Positions 9,388 to 22,240 of a DNA stretch of 64,000 nt are shown here, piece after piece (the stretch's first letter is position 1; every line of letters begins with the position of its first letter). The notes beneath the pieces are model-generated. The model had not been told where the DNA came from and made no database searches. It saw only the letters and a program-made list of their open reading frames with translations. The DNA lies in assembly GCA_028751875.1 (NCBI GenBank), contig CM054162.1, positions 205,532 to 269,531 of the forward strand. The letters are read 5' to 3'. Source of the stretch: Rapana venosa (Eukaryota; Mollusca; Gastropoda; Neogastropoda; Muricidae). Position numbers and translations under genes: made by a program.

Positions 9388-11265
9388 AACCTCCCTTTTT
9401 CCCCCCCAAATTTTTGGTTGGTTTTTTCAGGGGAAAATTTTTCCAAAAAAACCCCCCCCCCCCTTTTTGGGAAAACCCCCTTTTTGGGGGTTTTTTGGGG
9501 GCCCCTTTTTTTTTGGGGGGGCCCCCCCCCCTTTTTTCCCCCCGGAAAAAAACCCCCCTTTAAAAAAATTTTTTTTGGGGGGTTTTTTGGGGGGGCCCCC
9601 CCGGGAAAAAAAAAAACCCCCCCAAAAATTCCCCCCTTTCCGGGGGGGAAAAAAATTTTGAACTGAAAACCCAATTTTTTTTTTATTTTTTTGGGGGGGG
9701 GGGGTTTTTTTGGTTTTTTTAAAAAAAAAAATTTTTTTTTGGGCCCCAAAAATTGAAACCCCCTTTTTTTTTTTGGTTTTTTTCGGGCCTTCCGGGGGAA
9801 AAAAACCAAGTTTAAAATTGGGGAAAATTTTTTGCCAAATAAAAAAGGGTTTTTTTTTTTTAAAAGGGGGGGGCCCCAAAAAAAAAAAAAAAATTTTTAA
9901 ATTTTTTTTTTTTTTTTAAAAAAGGGGTTTTTAAATTAATTTTTGGGGGGGGGTTTTTTTTGCCTTTTTTTAAAGGGTTTTAAAAATTTTTTTTTTTTGG
10001 CCCCCTTTTTTTTTTTTAAAAAAATTTTTTTAAAAAAAAAAAAGGAAAATTTTTTTTTTTTTTTTAAAAAAAAGGGGGGAAAAAAAAAAATTTTTTTTTT
10101 TTAAAAAAACCCTTGGGGGGTTTTTTTTCCCGGGGTTTTAAAGGGGGGAAAACAGTTTTTTTTAAAAAAGGGGGGGAAAAAAGGAAAAAAGGAAAAAATT
10201 TTTTTAAAAAAAAAAACCCCCCCCCAAAAAGGGGGGCCCCAAAAACCAAAAAATAAAAAAGCCCCAAAAATTAAAAAAATTTTTAAAAAGTTAAAGGGAA
10301 AAGGGGGAAAAAAAAGGGGAAAAAACCCCCCCCCCAAAAAAAAGGGGGGGGGAAAAAACCAAAAAACCCAAAAAAACCCCCCCGGGAAAAACCAAAAAAA
10401 ATTTTGCCCCCCAAAAAAAAAAAAAAAAAGGGGGAAAGGGGGGGGAAAAAAAAAAAAAATTTTTTGGGGCCCCGGGAAAAAAAAAAAAAAAAAAACCCCC
10501 CCCCCCGGGGGAAAAAGGGGAACACCCCCCCCCGGGGGGGGGGTTTTTTTTTGGGAAACCGGCCCCCCCCAAGCCTTTAAAAAAAAAAAAAAACCAACCC
10601 CCCCCCCCAAAAGGGGGGCCCCCAAAAAGGGGGGTTTTTTTTTTTAATTTTTAAAAAAATTTTTGGGGGAAAAACCCCCTAAAAACCCCGGCCCCCCAAA
10701 AAAAATTTTTTGGGAAGGGAAGGGGGGGGGGGGAAAAAAAAAAACGGACCAAAAAAAAAATTTAAAAAAAAGGGGCCCCGGGGGAAAAATTTGTGAAAAA
10801 AACCCCCCCCAAAAAAAGGGGGGGGGAAAAGGGGGGGAAAAAAAACCTCCCAATTTGGGAACCCCAAAACAAAACCAAAAAAAATTAAAAAAAGGTTTTT
10901 TTAAAAAAAAAAACCCCCCGGAAAAAAACCCCCCCAAAAAAATTTTTTTTAAAAAAAAAAATTTTAAAAAAAAAAACCCAAAAAATTGAAAAAAACCCCA
11001 AAAATTTTTGGAAAAAAGGAAAAAAACCTTTTTTTTTTTAAAAAAAAACCCCGGGGGGAAAATTAAAACCCCCAAAAAAAAAAATTTTTTGGGGGGGGGG
11101 CCCAAAACCCGGGGTTTTGGGGAAAAAGGGAAGGGGGGAAAAAGGGGGGAAAAAAAAAGGGAAAAACCCCCAAAAAAAAAATTTATTTAAAAACCCGGGG
11201 GAGGGGGGGGGGGCCCCCCCTTTTTTTTTCCCCCCCCAAGGGGGGGGGGGGGGAAAAAATTTTTG
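5076..11265. other. Homopolymer-smeared sequence, probably an assembly artefact
   Basis: Over about 6.2 kb nearly every base belongs to a homopolymer run of 3-20 identical bases, and normal dinucleotide alternation is almost absent. The change is sharp at 5076, directly after an ordinary CA repeat, and relaxes gradually after about 11265. No known biological repeat has this texture. Long Phe/Lys/Gly/Pro-only reading frames here (for example 8505-9809 minus) only reflect the missing stop codons. I annotate no genes. The underlying DNA probably contains the body of an L2-like LINE, because the L2 tail abuts the left edge. Confidence 0.85.
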
Positions 11266-13045
11266 GGGGATTGTTTGTTTCCCGGCATTTACTTGTGGAA
11301 AAAGATATGGCAAAGTGGAAACTCTTTAAACCCGCAGAAAGGGTTTTGACTCTAGCACGAAGAAAGGAAGTGGGGGTCAGAAGAAAATTTTACGTGATGT
11401 AGGAGGGGTAATTTTGGGGGAAGGAACAGGGAAAAAAGAAGGTTTTAAGGACAGTTTCCATAAAAAAGGTTTTTTGAACTTACAAGTGGTGTTAAGAAAG
11501 TGTTTTTTTATCTTTGGGTTTAAGCAATGTATATTTTGGGGGCAGTATGCTTAAAGTTTTTGGCAAGAGAAAGAAAAATTTTTGATGTGTGGGTTTTTTA
11601 CTATGAAAAAGTGGGGAAAAAAAAGGAAAAAAAAAAAAGTTGTTGAAGAAAAAATTTAAAGAACAAAAATAAAAAGGGAAAAAAGGAAAAAACAAATTTT
11701 TTAAAAACCTGTATGTGAGGGGAAAAAATCTGAATTTTTTTAAAAATTGAAAGGCCCAAAAAAAAATGAATTTTAGAAAAAACCCAAAATTTTTTTAAAA
11801 ACTGAAAAGGGTTTTAAAAAATGACCAAGACTTTTTTTTGGTCCCGTGATTTGGAAGTAAAAGAAGAGTACTTGTTACAATTTAAATCACTTTTAAATCA
11901 TTTCCCCTGTGCCTTTTTAGAGCTTTGACCCTAACAGCAGACAGTGAGGCCCCCCAAATTGACGGAAATGACCCCAAAAATTTAAAAAGTCTTTTTTTGA
12001 TGATCCTTTTGATACAAAGGAAGTAAATGGGCAGAAACCCAAAAGGTTTTGGGAAATCACAAAAGTGCTTGGCCTGATAAAATTTTTGTGAAATGTCAAA
12101 GCATTCTACGGAAATCAAGGTTAGTTTTTTGTTTGGTTTTTTTAAAAAACCCTATATTTCAAAGTGATTCTTTTTCCCTAGACTGGGGGGATCTGTAATC
12201 ATTCCAAAATGAAAAAAAGGGGGATTTAATAACTTGATATTTTTTTCCGCATTGACTAACAAGTTTCATAGGCAAATTTTATTTCACTTTTAATGCATAG
12301 ACTCTGACAAAATGGGCAGAAAAAGGGAAAAAAGATAATAGAAGAACAGCAGTGTTTTGATTGGTTACAGTAAAAATCATTTATTTTTACTTGTATGCCC
12401 TAGTCCAAAAAAATATTCACAAAAAAAAAAACTTTATGGTTTCATTTGTTGACTTTCACAAAGGGTTTGACTCAATTGATTTGGGAAAGTCCTGGGAGGA
12501 AAATTTAAAATAAAACAGGGGTAAGTGGTTAAAAATGTTAAGGGATTTGGAAAAGGGGTGCAAAAAGGGGGTTGTGATAGCATGTGTGCGGGACAAATTT
12601 TGTATTCAGATGCTTTTGAATTTCACCGGGGTGTTAAACAAGGGTTTTCCCTTTTAAGTTCTTGTGGGTTTTCGTTCTTTATTAATAGTTAGGGTATTTG
12701 AAAATACCAAAAAGGGGAAAACATGGCATAAAAATACAACCCCGAGGGGTGAAATCTTCTGTTACAATTTTGTTTCAGTTTCCCATTTTGGGATGCAAAA
12801 CCAATTAAATTTTCCCTTTAAAAACATGAAAAGGGGAAAAGGTTTATCCGTGTTTAGCTTTTGAAAAGAAATTTCTTTTAAAAAAAGGGCATTTTCAGTG
12901 GGAATGAAGTGGAAAAATTTTTGGCAATTTTGGGTTTAAAAGTAAAAAAAGTTTATAAAAATTTCGGCCCTTTCCTTCACAACAAAACTGAGTTTCCAAA
13001 ACTCAAAAAAAAGGGTTTTTCAGTACCAAAAATTTTATATATTTT
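11266..13045 (+). mobile_element. LINE-X copy 1 (degraded sequence)
   Basis: The plus strand follows the minus strand of the clean LINE-X copy (26190-29570) for over 1 kb. Matching blocks include CATTCTACGGAAATC (12100), CAAAGTGATTCTTT (12157), ATAATAGAAGAACAGCAG (12335), ATGCCCTAGTCCAAAAA (12395) and CCTTCACAACAAA (12972). Reverse transcriptase motif A is readable as SFVDFHKGFDSID at about 12446-12484. Differences from the clean copy are mostly bases changed to match a neighbour, or run-length changes, as in the smeared region. Its left part is lost in the smear. It stops at the 3' tail of an opposite-strand L2-like LINE. Confidence 0.7.
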
Positions 13046-15690
13046 TTAAACTTTGTTTAAAAATTTAAAAATAATAATAAATTTAAAAAAAAAATTTAAA
13101 AATAATAAAAGGGGGTTTTTTATTGCCCCTATATCTTTCAGAGACAAAAAACAAGCGCTTGCCCTCAACTCTTTTTTACAGTTCATTTCAACCCGGAAAG
13201 TTAAAAGGGTTCCTTTAAGTTTTAATGCGCCCCAAAACCCCCACACACACACCAAAACACTCGAGGTCACACACCCTTTTGGGGGGGCAATAGAAACTTG
13301 GGTGTTGAAGGCAAGGGAAAAAACATGAAAATGAGGCAGGGGAGGAAAATTTAGGTTTTGGGGAAAAAAAAAAATTATGTTTGAGGCCCTGGGGTTTTAA
13401 AATGTATAAAAAGACTTTTGGCGGGGGGAGGAGAAGAGGGAGATCATTCCACTTTAATTTGGCCAGAAATTTAGGAAAAAAGCGACGGCTGATGGGGGAT
13501 TGGTTGAATTAGGTATTTTTAAAAGGCAAAGGGATCGGGAGCCAGGGGCGGGAATTTAGAACAAAAGGGTGTACAAGTGGGAAAACCCCCCCTTTTTTTT
13601 CCCGAGGGAGGCGGGGGTGCTGTTTTGTGGAGGGAATTTTTTAAAAGATGGTACTGATCTTTATTTTTTTTTTTTTACTCTCTGTGGACAGGAACCAGTG
13701 GGGGAGATTGCAAAATTTTGGGGAGGGGTTTTTATGTCAGATTTTTTTTTTTCTGGGGATTTGGTGAGTTTCAGAGGGTTTTTTTATGTTTAAGGGATTG
13801 GATTGATTTATGCTGGCAGGGCCAGCCAAAAAGACAATTGCAATAGTTTCCCGGGCGTTGAAAGAAAGGGGACGCAACAAGTTTGGATGTTGCATCTGTG
13901 GACAGGTTCTTTTTAATTGCCCCTAAAACCACGTAATTTATAGTGTTTACTGGGGAGGTCTGGGTGATGAAAATTTTTTCATAGAGGTGTGTTTTTCAAT
14001 AAGGGCCCAGTCTTCCAAAAAAGCACTTTTGGATTTTTAAAGGGCCCCATTATTTCCCCAAAGTTGTATTTGGAAAAAAGGTTGGGTGATGGAAAAGAAA
14101 AGGTTTTTGTTTTGGTCCCTAAAGGCAGTTTCCGTTTTTTTCTTTCATTTGCTGTAAATTTTTTCTGTAACATCCCAAATTTTGGGAAAAACTTAAAAGA
14201 ATTTGGGGCCTATTTGTTAAGAGAGAAGGTAGATTTTTCGGAGTGTTGCTTTTTGGTTGGTTTGAGAGTCATCTGCATAAAAAATTTATGGTTTTATCTG
14301 ATGGCGGTTTATTTATGTGACAGTGAGCAGTGTAGGCGGTGAAAAAAAAACATGGCCCCGAAAACCCGAATTTCCCGTGGAATCCACATTCAATTTTGCA
14401 GGGGACTTCTGAAACTTTTTTACTGTGACTGTCTGAAAAAGGTCAGTAAGGTATGAACCCCAAACAAAAGGGAAAAGGGGTTTGCCAGTAAAACCCCCAA
14501 AAGTTTTTTTTTGATGGGAGAGAAGAATAGAGTGGTTTAATGGGTCCCAAAAAACTGCCCGATAAACCGGGAAAATTAAAAAGTTTAAAAAGGGGGAGAT
14601 TTTCTCTGGTCAAAAAGCGAGTAGAAATGTGTTTAATGTTTTTGGGCAAGGATAGTTTTAGGTTTTTTTGTTGGGTTTACGCGTGGCAGACTGAAACGAA
14701 AGGGAAAGGGGTGTTAAAAAGGGAAAGGGGGTTGTTGAGCTGTTTTAGAACTTTTTTTAAGGGGCTTTAGAGATAAAAAACGGTTTTGGTTTGGGGGAAA
14801 AGGGCTTTTAGTTCATCAGAAAGTTGGGGTTAAGGTAAGCTTTTTGGGGGTTAAAGGGAGGTTTTTTGACTATAGCAGTTTTTAAGATGAAGGAAAAAAA
14901 AATTTCCCGGGGTTTTAAAAGTAAATTTACTATTTTATAATAGTGGAAATAAGTTGTGGCGGCAATGTGAAAAAAGGGGAAGGCTGGGTTTTGGGTAGGG
15001 GTCAAAGTTTTTTTTAGTCTTCCTTTTTCAGAATTAGGCCCCATTGCTTTCTCGCTTTGGGATGGGAAAGGGAAAGGGGGAAAGTGCCCGAAAAAAATTT
15101 TGGGGGTCAAAATTCCGGCTGGAAGGAAAATTGAACCAAAAATTTGGGGGAATGTTTCCGGGCCCTTTTTCCGAGAAAAATTTCAGAAAATTAGAAAAGG
15201 GAAGCCTCAGGGGTCGTGGAAAAGAAAGGCAGAGGGGTAGCCTTCTCAGTTCCCAAAAAGTGGGGTGTGGGGAAAAAAAAAAAAAAATTTCATTGAAGTT
15301 GGCATTTAAGAATTGAAAAGAAGTTCATCTTTGTTTTTGTTGAACGAATTAAAGTTTTTTCTTTTTGATTTTTTTTACGAAAAAAACCGGGTTTTCTTTT
15401 TTTGGTTTTTGTTTTTCGCCCTTTTTCGTCTAGTTGGGTGGGCCCCATTTTTGTTTTGGACCAAAGGGTGTTCCCGGGTTTTGTACCTGGTTTCACCAAG
15501 GGCCCAAAAATTGGGGAAAAAAGGCCCCCCCCCCCCAAAAAAACCCGTTTGGGAGGAGGGGGCTCATCAAGGGTTTGGCGACGAGGGTTTTTGTAGTGCT
15601 TTTGGGAAGGGTCGGGTTTATCGGGTTTCCCCCAGAGGGCAAACGTCTTTTCTCTTTTTCTGTCCAAAAATTCTTTTCTCAAATGGTAAA
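13046..15690 (-). mobile_element. L2-like LINE copy A (degraded sequence)
   Basis: On the minus strand the 3' tail lies at 13046-13260 (AT-rich run, AAGCGCTTG, CA repeats). Upstream come pieces of the reverse transcriptase C-terminal part (STDATSKL near 13890), the start of RT (LKTAIVKKP near 14880) and part of the linker after the endonuclease (TKTKKRKPGFF and TLIRSTKT near 15350-15420). The series matches copy C at 21300-24665. Coding frames are shredded by run-length errors and indels. Whether the element is intact in the genome cannot be judged from this sequence. Confidence 0.6.
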
Positions 15691-15934
15691 TGAAGAAAGC
15701 ACCCGATTTTTTTTTTTTAGACTTTGGTGATTAATAATGGGGGGGGGCAATTAATCTTTTCGCATCTGTTTCTGTCACCCACGAAAATGCTTTTTTGATC
15801 ATTCCCCCCCATTTTTTCCATTCAACTTTACAAAAAACCCGTAGAAAGTGAAGAAATTTTGTTAATGTCGAAAAATTTTTAAAGGGTTTTTCCATTCATA
15901 ACCCTTTTTCTTCCAAGTTCTGAACGTTTTTATA

Positions 15935-16100
15935 ATAATAATAATAAAAATTTAGTTTGTAAATTTAAAAATAAAAATTAAAAAATATTAATAATAATAA
16001 TAATGTATGGAATTATTTAAAAGGGGGGGGTTTTGTAAAAGAACAAATTCCCCCAAACGCTCAGATTTCATTTCTACCACTTTAAGGGAAAGGCAGTTTT
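15935..16100 (-). mobile_element. L2-like LINE 3' tail fragment nested in copy B
   Basis: ATA repeats and AT-rich sequence are followed by GTATGGAATTATTTAAAAG, a run, then AAAGAACAAATTCCCCCAAACGCTC. This is a corrupted form of the L2 tail seen at 4877-5000, on the minus strand. It interrupts the plus-strand copy B. Confidence 0.45.
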
Positions 16101-16119
16101 TTTCTCCGTTTAAAATTGG

Positions 16120-16535
16120 GCCCCCCCCCGCTCCTTTCCCCGGGGGAGGGGGGGGGGAGAACGCGTTTGACACTTTTCGCTGCGCCACCCCCTTTCACCC
16201 TTTTTTTTTTTTTTTTTTTTTTTTGCTGCAGCTGTTTTTTGGGGGTTTTAATTAGAGTGGATTTTTTTTTAAAATTTTGCCGGGGACCCCCCTCTCTTGT
16301 TGCCCTGGGTTTTTTTTTTAAGGGGCGCTTTAAAAAATTTTTCGGGAACACAGGGTACCCCGGGTTTTTGTCTCATCCCAAAGACTAGCGCCAGACCAAA
16401 ACTCATGGTTAAAGGATGGGGGAAAAAATTTTGGTCCAAACGGGGTACGAACCGCTGCACACCTTTAGACCCGGACTTTTTTGGGTTTTCTTCCCCAGGC
16501 GCCCTTACCCTAGACCACCGATCCCCCAAACCCCT
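16120..16535 (-). mobile_element. tRNA-derived SINE (degraded sequence)
   Basis: Collinear with the clean SINE at 53020-53434 on the same strand: CTGCAGCTG after a T run, the TTGTTGCC block, GTCTCATCCCAAAGACTA, GGTACGAACCGCTGCACAC and ACCCTAGACCACCGATCC. The last two are the reverse complements of the tRNA-like B-box and A-box areas. Many positions are replaced by longer runs. Confidence 0.7.
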
Positions 16536-18990
16536 GACCCCACGACCCTTTTGAACTTTTAATATATTCTCCCCCCAACTGCTTGATGGGGCTGCAAACC
16601 CCCTATGATCATCTCCTCCCGACAAACCGGCGCATGGTATACCAAGACATTTTTGATAGCGAATTTGCAAACGCCCCAAAAATTTGATCGGCAGGGGGCG
16701 GAAGCAAAAACCCAAAACAACAAACAAAAATTTTCCCAAAAAAAAATTAAAAAAAGTAAACTCTTAATCCCCCCAGCAAAGACAGTTTCTACTCTTCCCA
16801 AATTTTTTTTTGTGTACATCCATAAAAAAAATTTTTTTCCCCCACTTCAAATCTCCCTTTGGGTTTTGCAAAAACAACTCCCTTTCCCAAACACCAAAGC
16901 CTGTCCCGAACTTCCTTTCCCTATTTTTTGCCCTTTTTTTCGACAAAATTTTGAAAAAAAATTCCTCCAGTCTTTATCAAACTCAATTCCAGCCTGGCCT
17001 CCTGACCCCCCGTTCACTGGCACTCTCTCCCTTTTTTTCCCTCCACAAGTGAAAAAAAAAAATCCTGACAATTTGAAAGGGAAAAGACTAAAAAATATGC
17101 GACCTTGATCCCCCCTTTTGCTCCTGTTTTCTACAATGCCTTCCCAAAAATTGTGGCCCATTATCACTAAAAAAGTAAATCATTTTCTTCAGTCAGGAAA
17201 ATTTTTCCCTCGGTCTTAAAAAAAGCAAAAGTCACACCTTACTGAAAAAAACACGACCTCGTCCCAACATTTGAAAAAATTATTTGGCCTTTTCTCAAAC
17301 TTACCCCTTTTTTCTCTAAAGTACTAGAAAAAGGGTTTTTTCAAACAGCTCCCAAAAGTCAACCTTTTATTTTCCCAAAGATCTTCTTCCCACTTTTTTT
17401 GTCTGCCTATCGCCCCAAAACCCCCAGCACCCAAAACAACCCTATTTCCTTTCTTTAGATACACTTCCCCTTGCTTCTGATGCAGGGGGAAAAAAACCCC
17501 TTCCCCAAAAATTTCCCTTTAATTAAACTGCAGCCTTTGATACCTTGATACTCATTCTTCTTTTCGCCCCCAAAATACGGTTTTGGGATTAATGGCACAG
17601 CCACCTTTACTGGTTTACTTATACCTCAAAAGAAAAGGTTCCCGAAAAAATTATTTTAAACAAAATCCAATCAAAACCCCGTTCCAAAATGGGAAAAGTG
17701 GAGGGCCCGGGGGGATCAGTCCCGGGCCCTGTTCTCTTTAATCTCCCACTGCTCCACTCTCACATATAAAAAAAAACCCCCTTTTTGATTTTTCATTTCT
17801 ATGCCCATGATACTCGCTTCGTGCAGCGTTTCGTTTAAAACTTTCCCTTTCCCCCCTGACAAATATGTCCACTGCCTTCAAAAACATTTTAAAAAGGGGT
17901 GACTCACACAAATTACAATTAATGCCGATTTAAAAACCCAAGCCCCCGCTCATTGTGGGCCAACATAAAAAATTTCCCCCTTTTCACAAAAATTTTAATA
18001 GAATTCGGGAATACGTCAGTTCCCCTTTTTCCTTCTCTGTGAAATTTTTAGGGAGTAGTTTTTGGGCAAATTTCTTTTATGAAAAATTAAAACCAGACCC
18101 GCCAGTCTTGCTACTTTCAATTTCGGGGCATAAGCGCGATTCGCAAGTATCTGTCCAAATGATTTCAAAATTTTCCCGCTTTTAAATCTCTATTCTTTGA
18201 GTTTAGACTACTGTGATTCTCCCTTTGCCCGGCTAAAAAGCATTTTACTTCCAAATTCTTCAACGCATACAAAAAATCTGCAGCTCGACTTTGGTTTCCC
18301 AAGAAAGAAAAAATCTGAACACATCATCCTCTTCTGCGTTTTTCTTCATGGTTGCTTTCACAAAAAACTGGGGTTTAAAAAATCAATAAACCCCGTTTTT
18401 AAATTTTTTCCCCCACAAACTTGCACCCTTTTCCCCTGTAACGTCTTAAAAAGTTACCCCCTTTTTGTTCCCCTTTGTTCAGAAACAGTTAAATTTGTGC
18501 TTTCGAACAAAACCCCCCATTCAAACAAAACCAAATGTTGGCCCGTGCTCCTTCTCTTTTTCTTGGTCCCCTCCCCTGGAAACCTCCCCCCCTTTCCCCT
18601 TCGGGCAAAAAACCTTCACTTGATAAAACCCCCAAATCCGCCCCAAAACCCAAAATTATTCCCTAAAAAGGAAAACTTTTCCCCCACATATCAAAACCCC
18701 AAATTTTTAACAAAATCTTTAACCCTTTTTAGGTTGTTCTTTTGGTGTGTTGTTGTGTTTGTGTGGGGTTGTGTGTTTTGTGTGTGAGGGTGTTGTGTGG
18801 GGGTGTGTGCCCTGGGTGGCGGGGGTAGTGGCCGGGGCATGGGTTTGAAATCTGTTGCCCCTTATGTTTAAAGAAAAGTTTCGCATGTAAAAGGGTTTGG
18901 TTTCAAGCGCTTCCGATTGGTTTTTTTTCTACAAGATTCAGCGCTATTTTAAAATTCCCTTTTATTTTTATTATTTTTTATTATTATAGG

Positions 18991-20717
18991 CATTCAACAG
19001 CTTGGGAAAGGGGGAAAATTTTTAATATTTAATGGCCTTGAGGTTGCGGGCGGGTTAAAGCACTTTTTGTTTCTGAAGGCTTTGCAATTTTTAGAAAGAA
19101 AGAATTTGGAAGGGGAAAGATCGGAGAGCAGTTCGTCTGTGTCAGTTTCAGGGTGGATGTTTGGGTTGACCTTGTGAAAATTTGGTAATTTTGCCGTCTT
19201 AAAAAGTGGCCTTTTTAGGGGTGTTGTATACCCCTTTTTAAAAAAATTTTTATAAAAAATACAAAAAACTTTATGTTGCCCTTTTAGATTCGAATGGGTT
19301 TGATAAAGGTTTGAAATGTCCTGTGGAAAAATTTTTCCATAATAAAGGGGTAATTTTGGGAAAATGTTAAGGGGTCTGAAGGGTTTTGTTTTGAGTCGAG
19401 ATAGCATGTGTGCAGGGGGAAAAATTTTTGTATTAGATGCTTTTGAAAAACACCAGGGGTTTTAAGAAAGGGGGGTCTTCTTTAGTCCCTGCTGTTCCGT
19501 TCCCTTTTTTTGGGGTTAGCGATAGAAAATATCGAATTACAAAAAGGGAAAACATGGCCCTAAAGTATTCCCACGAGAATTTTAAAAATTTTTTTGTTAC
19601 AAAAGTGAAACTAATATTTTACGGCTGCAAAAACCCGTTAGTTTTTTTGATATTTAAGCTGATAGGTTATTTCTGTAGGTTAGCTTTTGAAAAGGGCAAA
19701 TGTTTTTTTTTAGGGGTTTCCTTTTTTAGTGCGATGAGAAATAGGCCTTTGTAATAATGATAAATTAAAATAACAAATTTTAAGAAACATTTAGGCCTTA
19801 CCTTCACAACAAACCCCCGAATTTCCCAAATTTGTGGATTGAAAATTGCCAAATAGGGGGGAAAGGGGAAATTTGGAAAAAGTTTAAAGGGCTTTAACGA
19901 AAACTTTAAAATATACGTTTTTTTAATTTTCTGGAAAAGGGTTTTTTTTCTCAAATTTTTGATTATGTAATGTTTGGGGCAGTTTTTTTGGGAATTTTTT
20001 TGTTAAAAGTGAAATGGAAAAAAAAATAAAACAATATGCAATGAGACGATTTCCCTTTTTGTAACGTTAATTTTTGTTAACAACAGTTTTATGGTGAAAT
20101 GGCTGCTATCCTCTTATATAAGATTTACAAAGGGGAAAAATATTAAGTATTGGTTAAAATTAACACAAAAATTCCCTTTTCCAGTTATGCGAGGGTGTTG
20201 ATTCAGTAGAAAAGAGAAAAAGAAACTGGAAATTTTTTTTCGCAGTTGCTAACAAGACATGGATTTTGCATTTTGGCATGTGGGAGGGGGGTTGGATTTG
20301 AGCAATGTTTCTATGTGAATTTAAAGATAGAAAGGGTGATTTCCCTTCAAAAAAGAATGGCTGTTGTAAAGAATCCCGAAAGGTTTTAACTGTACTCTTC
20401 CTTTAAAGAGTTTTTACACACGAAAGTTTTGTTTAAGTTTGTAAAAATTAGAAATGACTTAAGGGTAATTTGGTTTTTTGAGATTAAGAATTTTAGGGGC
20501 CCTTTTTCCCGCAAAACCCCCCGGGTTTTTCCCCTGGAAAAACTGCACAGTCCCCTGCCCCCTGTGTGGATTTGCCCGATGAAAATGAAATGAAATTTTT
20601 TTTTTTACTGCAAAAAGGCACCGGTGACATTTGTCAGAAATGTCCATATTCAAAAGAAGAAAACTTAAGAAGTAGAGATATAATTTGGGGATCCTTTGAT
20701 GAAAAAGATGAAGCTTT
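18991..20717 (+). mobile_element. LINE-X copy 2 (degraded), runs into the assembly gap
   Basis: It matches the reverse transcriptase to C-terminal part of the clean LINE-X copy: GATAGCATGTGTGCAGG (19400), GATGCTTTTGAAAAACACCAG (19436), AAGCTGATAGGTTAT (19650) and AAGTAGAGATATAAT (20668). The encoded C-terminal pattern, a Cys-rich block then GDICQKCPYSKEE near 20630, corresponds to the end of ORF2 at 26200-26420. It breaks off at the N run only a few codons before the expected ORF2 end. Confidence 0.7.
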
Positions 20718-21217
20718 NNNNNNNNNNNNNNNNNNNNNNNNNNNNNNNNNNNNNNNNNNNNNNNNNNNNNNNNNNNNNNNNNNNNNNNNNNNNNNNNNNN
20801 NNNNNNNNNNNNNNNNNNNNNNNNNNNNNNNNNNNNNNNNNNNNNNNNNNNNNNNNNNNNNNNNNNNNNNNNNNNNNNNNNNNNNNNNNNNNNNNNNNNN
20901 NNNNNNNNNNNNNNNNNNNNNNNNNNNNNNNNNNNNNNNNNNNNNNNNNNNNNNNNNNNNNNNNNNNNNNNNNNNNNNNNNNNNNNNNNNNNNNNNNNNN
21001 NNNNNNNNNNNNNNNNNNNNNNNNNNNNNNNNNNNNNNNNNNNNNNNNNNNNNNNNNNNNNNNNNNNNNNNNNNNNNNNNNNNNNNNNNNNNNNNNNNNN
21101 NNNNNNNNNNNNNNNNNNNNNNNNNNNNNNNNNNNNNNNNNNNNNNNNNNNNNNNNNNNNNNNNNNNNNNNNNNNNNNNNNNNNNNNNNNNNNNNNNNNN
21201 NNNNNNNNNNNNNNNNN
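20718..21217. other. Assembly gap, exactly 500 N
   Basis: A run of exactly 500 N. The round number implies a scaffolding gap of unknown true length. Reading frames that cross it have no meaning. Confidence 1.
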
Positions 21218-21439
21218 GTTGGGTTTTTTTGTTCTGGTGTTGATGATGTTCATGAGTTTTTCCCAAAACACAAAATCACCTGATTGGGCACAGTTTTTTC
21301 ACAATCTTCTCTCCTGATTCACCATCCAAACACTTTGTCTTTTCTTCCGCTAGCCGCATCTCCACCATCCCCTTTCGTCCTTTTTTTCCTCTGATGCTTG
21401 TCCAAACTCCCCACTTTCACTTCAACCTCCCACCCCCTT

Positions 21440-22240
21440 CAGACCCCCTTTTCAATTTTTGTTTTTTTTCAATGTGCAGTTGCCCTGTCCAAATGGAAAA
21501 GCCGACTACTTTCGATTTTATTTTGAAAAAAACATTACTTAACCTTCCTCACCAAAACTTGGCTTAAACCACATGGCCATGAACCAAAAATAAAACAGCT
21601 GACTCCTCCTGGATACAAACTATTTCTTTCCCCCCCCCACCTCTCGAGGAGGTGGGGTTTCCCTCATTTTCCCAAAACACTGGAACTATCACTTTTCTTT
21701 CAAATCACAACCTTTAACTCCATGAATTTTTGAAGTTGCAAATCAATCCAAACCACCTGGCCACTCATTACTATCCCTTTTCCTTTTAACCCCACCTCCC
21801 ACCGTAAAAAAAACCAAATATTTCTCTTTTTCACCAAGAATTTCCCTCACGTTTTCCTCGACCCACCAAAAAGCCTCTCTCCCACTAAAATTTTAATTCT
21901 TGGTGCTTCAACTTCATTTCGACAACCCCTTTTCCAGATTCCCAAAAGCTTTTCTTTTTTCTTCCCAACCATTCCTCCCTCAACTGTAAACGAAGCAACG
22001 AAAAGTTTCTGGTCAATTTTAGACGGCGATTACAAGCTTTTATTTTAATTTGTCACATCTGTTTTTTGTCACCGAGAACGCATTCTGATCATTCCGCCCC
22101 TTTTTTTCCAAAACCAACATCCCCAAAAACCGTCAGAAAAAAACAAATCGTTACTCGCGCAATCTTAAGGCCTTAGACATTCCCAAATTTTCTGTTCACA
22201 AGCTTCCCCAAATTTTTTCACAAACCTCTGACCACCTGAC
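21440..22240 (+). pseudogene. Endonuclease domain of L2-like LINE copy C
   Basis: An AP-endonuclease-type fold used to nick the target site. In order it shows NVQSAVALTKWKSRLL, TKTWLKPHG (catalytic Glu normally follows the T in the TE(T/S)W pattern; here K), SRGGGVSLIF, a degenerate stretch where the GDFN motif is expected near 21900, and SDHSAPFF at the end. Several frames are needed to follow it. Because the surrounding sequence has homopolymer errors, the changed Glu should not be taken as real without better data. Confidence 0.6.

Larger units (their letters stand above)
15640..18990 (+). mobile_element. L2-like LINE copy B (degraded), interrupted by a nested insertion at about 15935-16540
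   Basis: The plus strand carries a late endonuclease segment (LVNEEST near 15685, then FFDHSPPFF near 15795). After an inserted LINE tail and SINE it resumes near 16540 and continues through linker, reverse transcriptase and C-terminus to a 3' tail with GT repeats and the inverted AGCGCT motif (18740-18990). It aligns collinearly with copy C. Readable pieces include KFLGSSFWANFF near 18040 and KKKSEHIILFC near 18305. Frames are broken throughout. This part has fewer homopolymer artefacts than 5-11 kb but more than normal sequence. Confidence 0.6.

Noticed and set aside
8505..9809. Frame of 434 codons and several other frames of 100-300 codons between 5 and 11 kb
   Set aside because: They contain almost only Phe, Lys, Gly and Pro, and they come from homopolymer runs that lack stop codons. 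The same DNA is open on both strands. Artefact.
20459..21283. Frames that run through the N block
   Set aside because: N cannot be translated and the gap length is arbitrary. The same applies to frames across 57339-57838.
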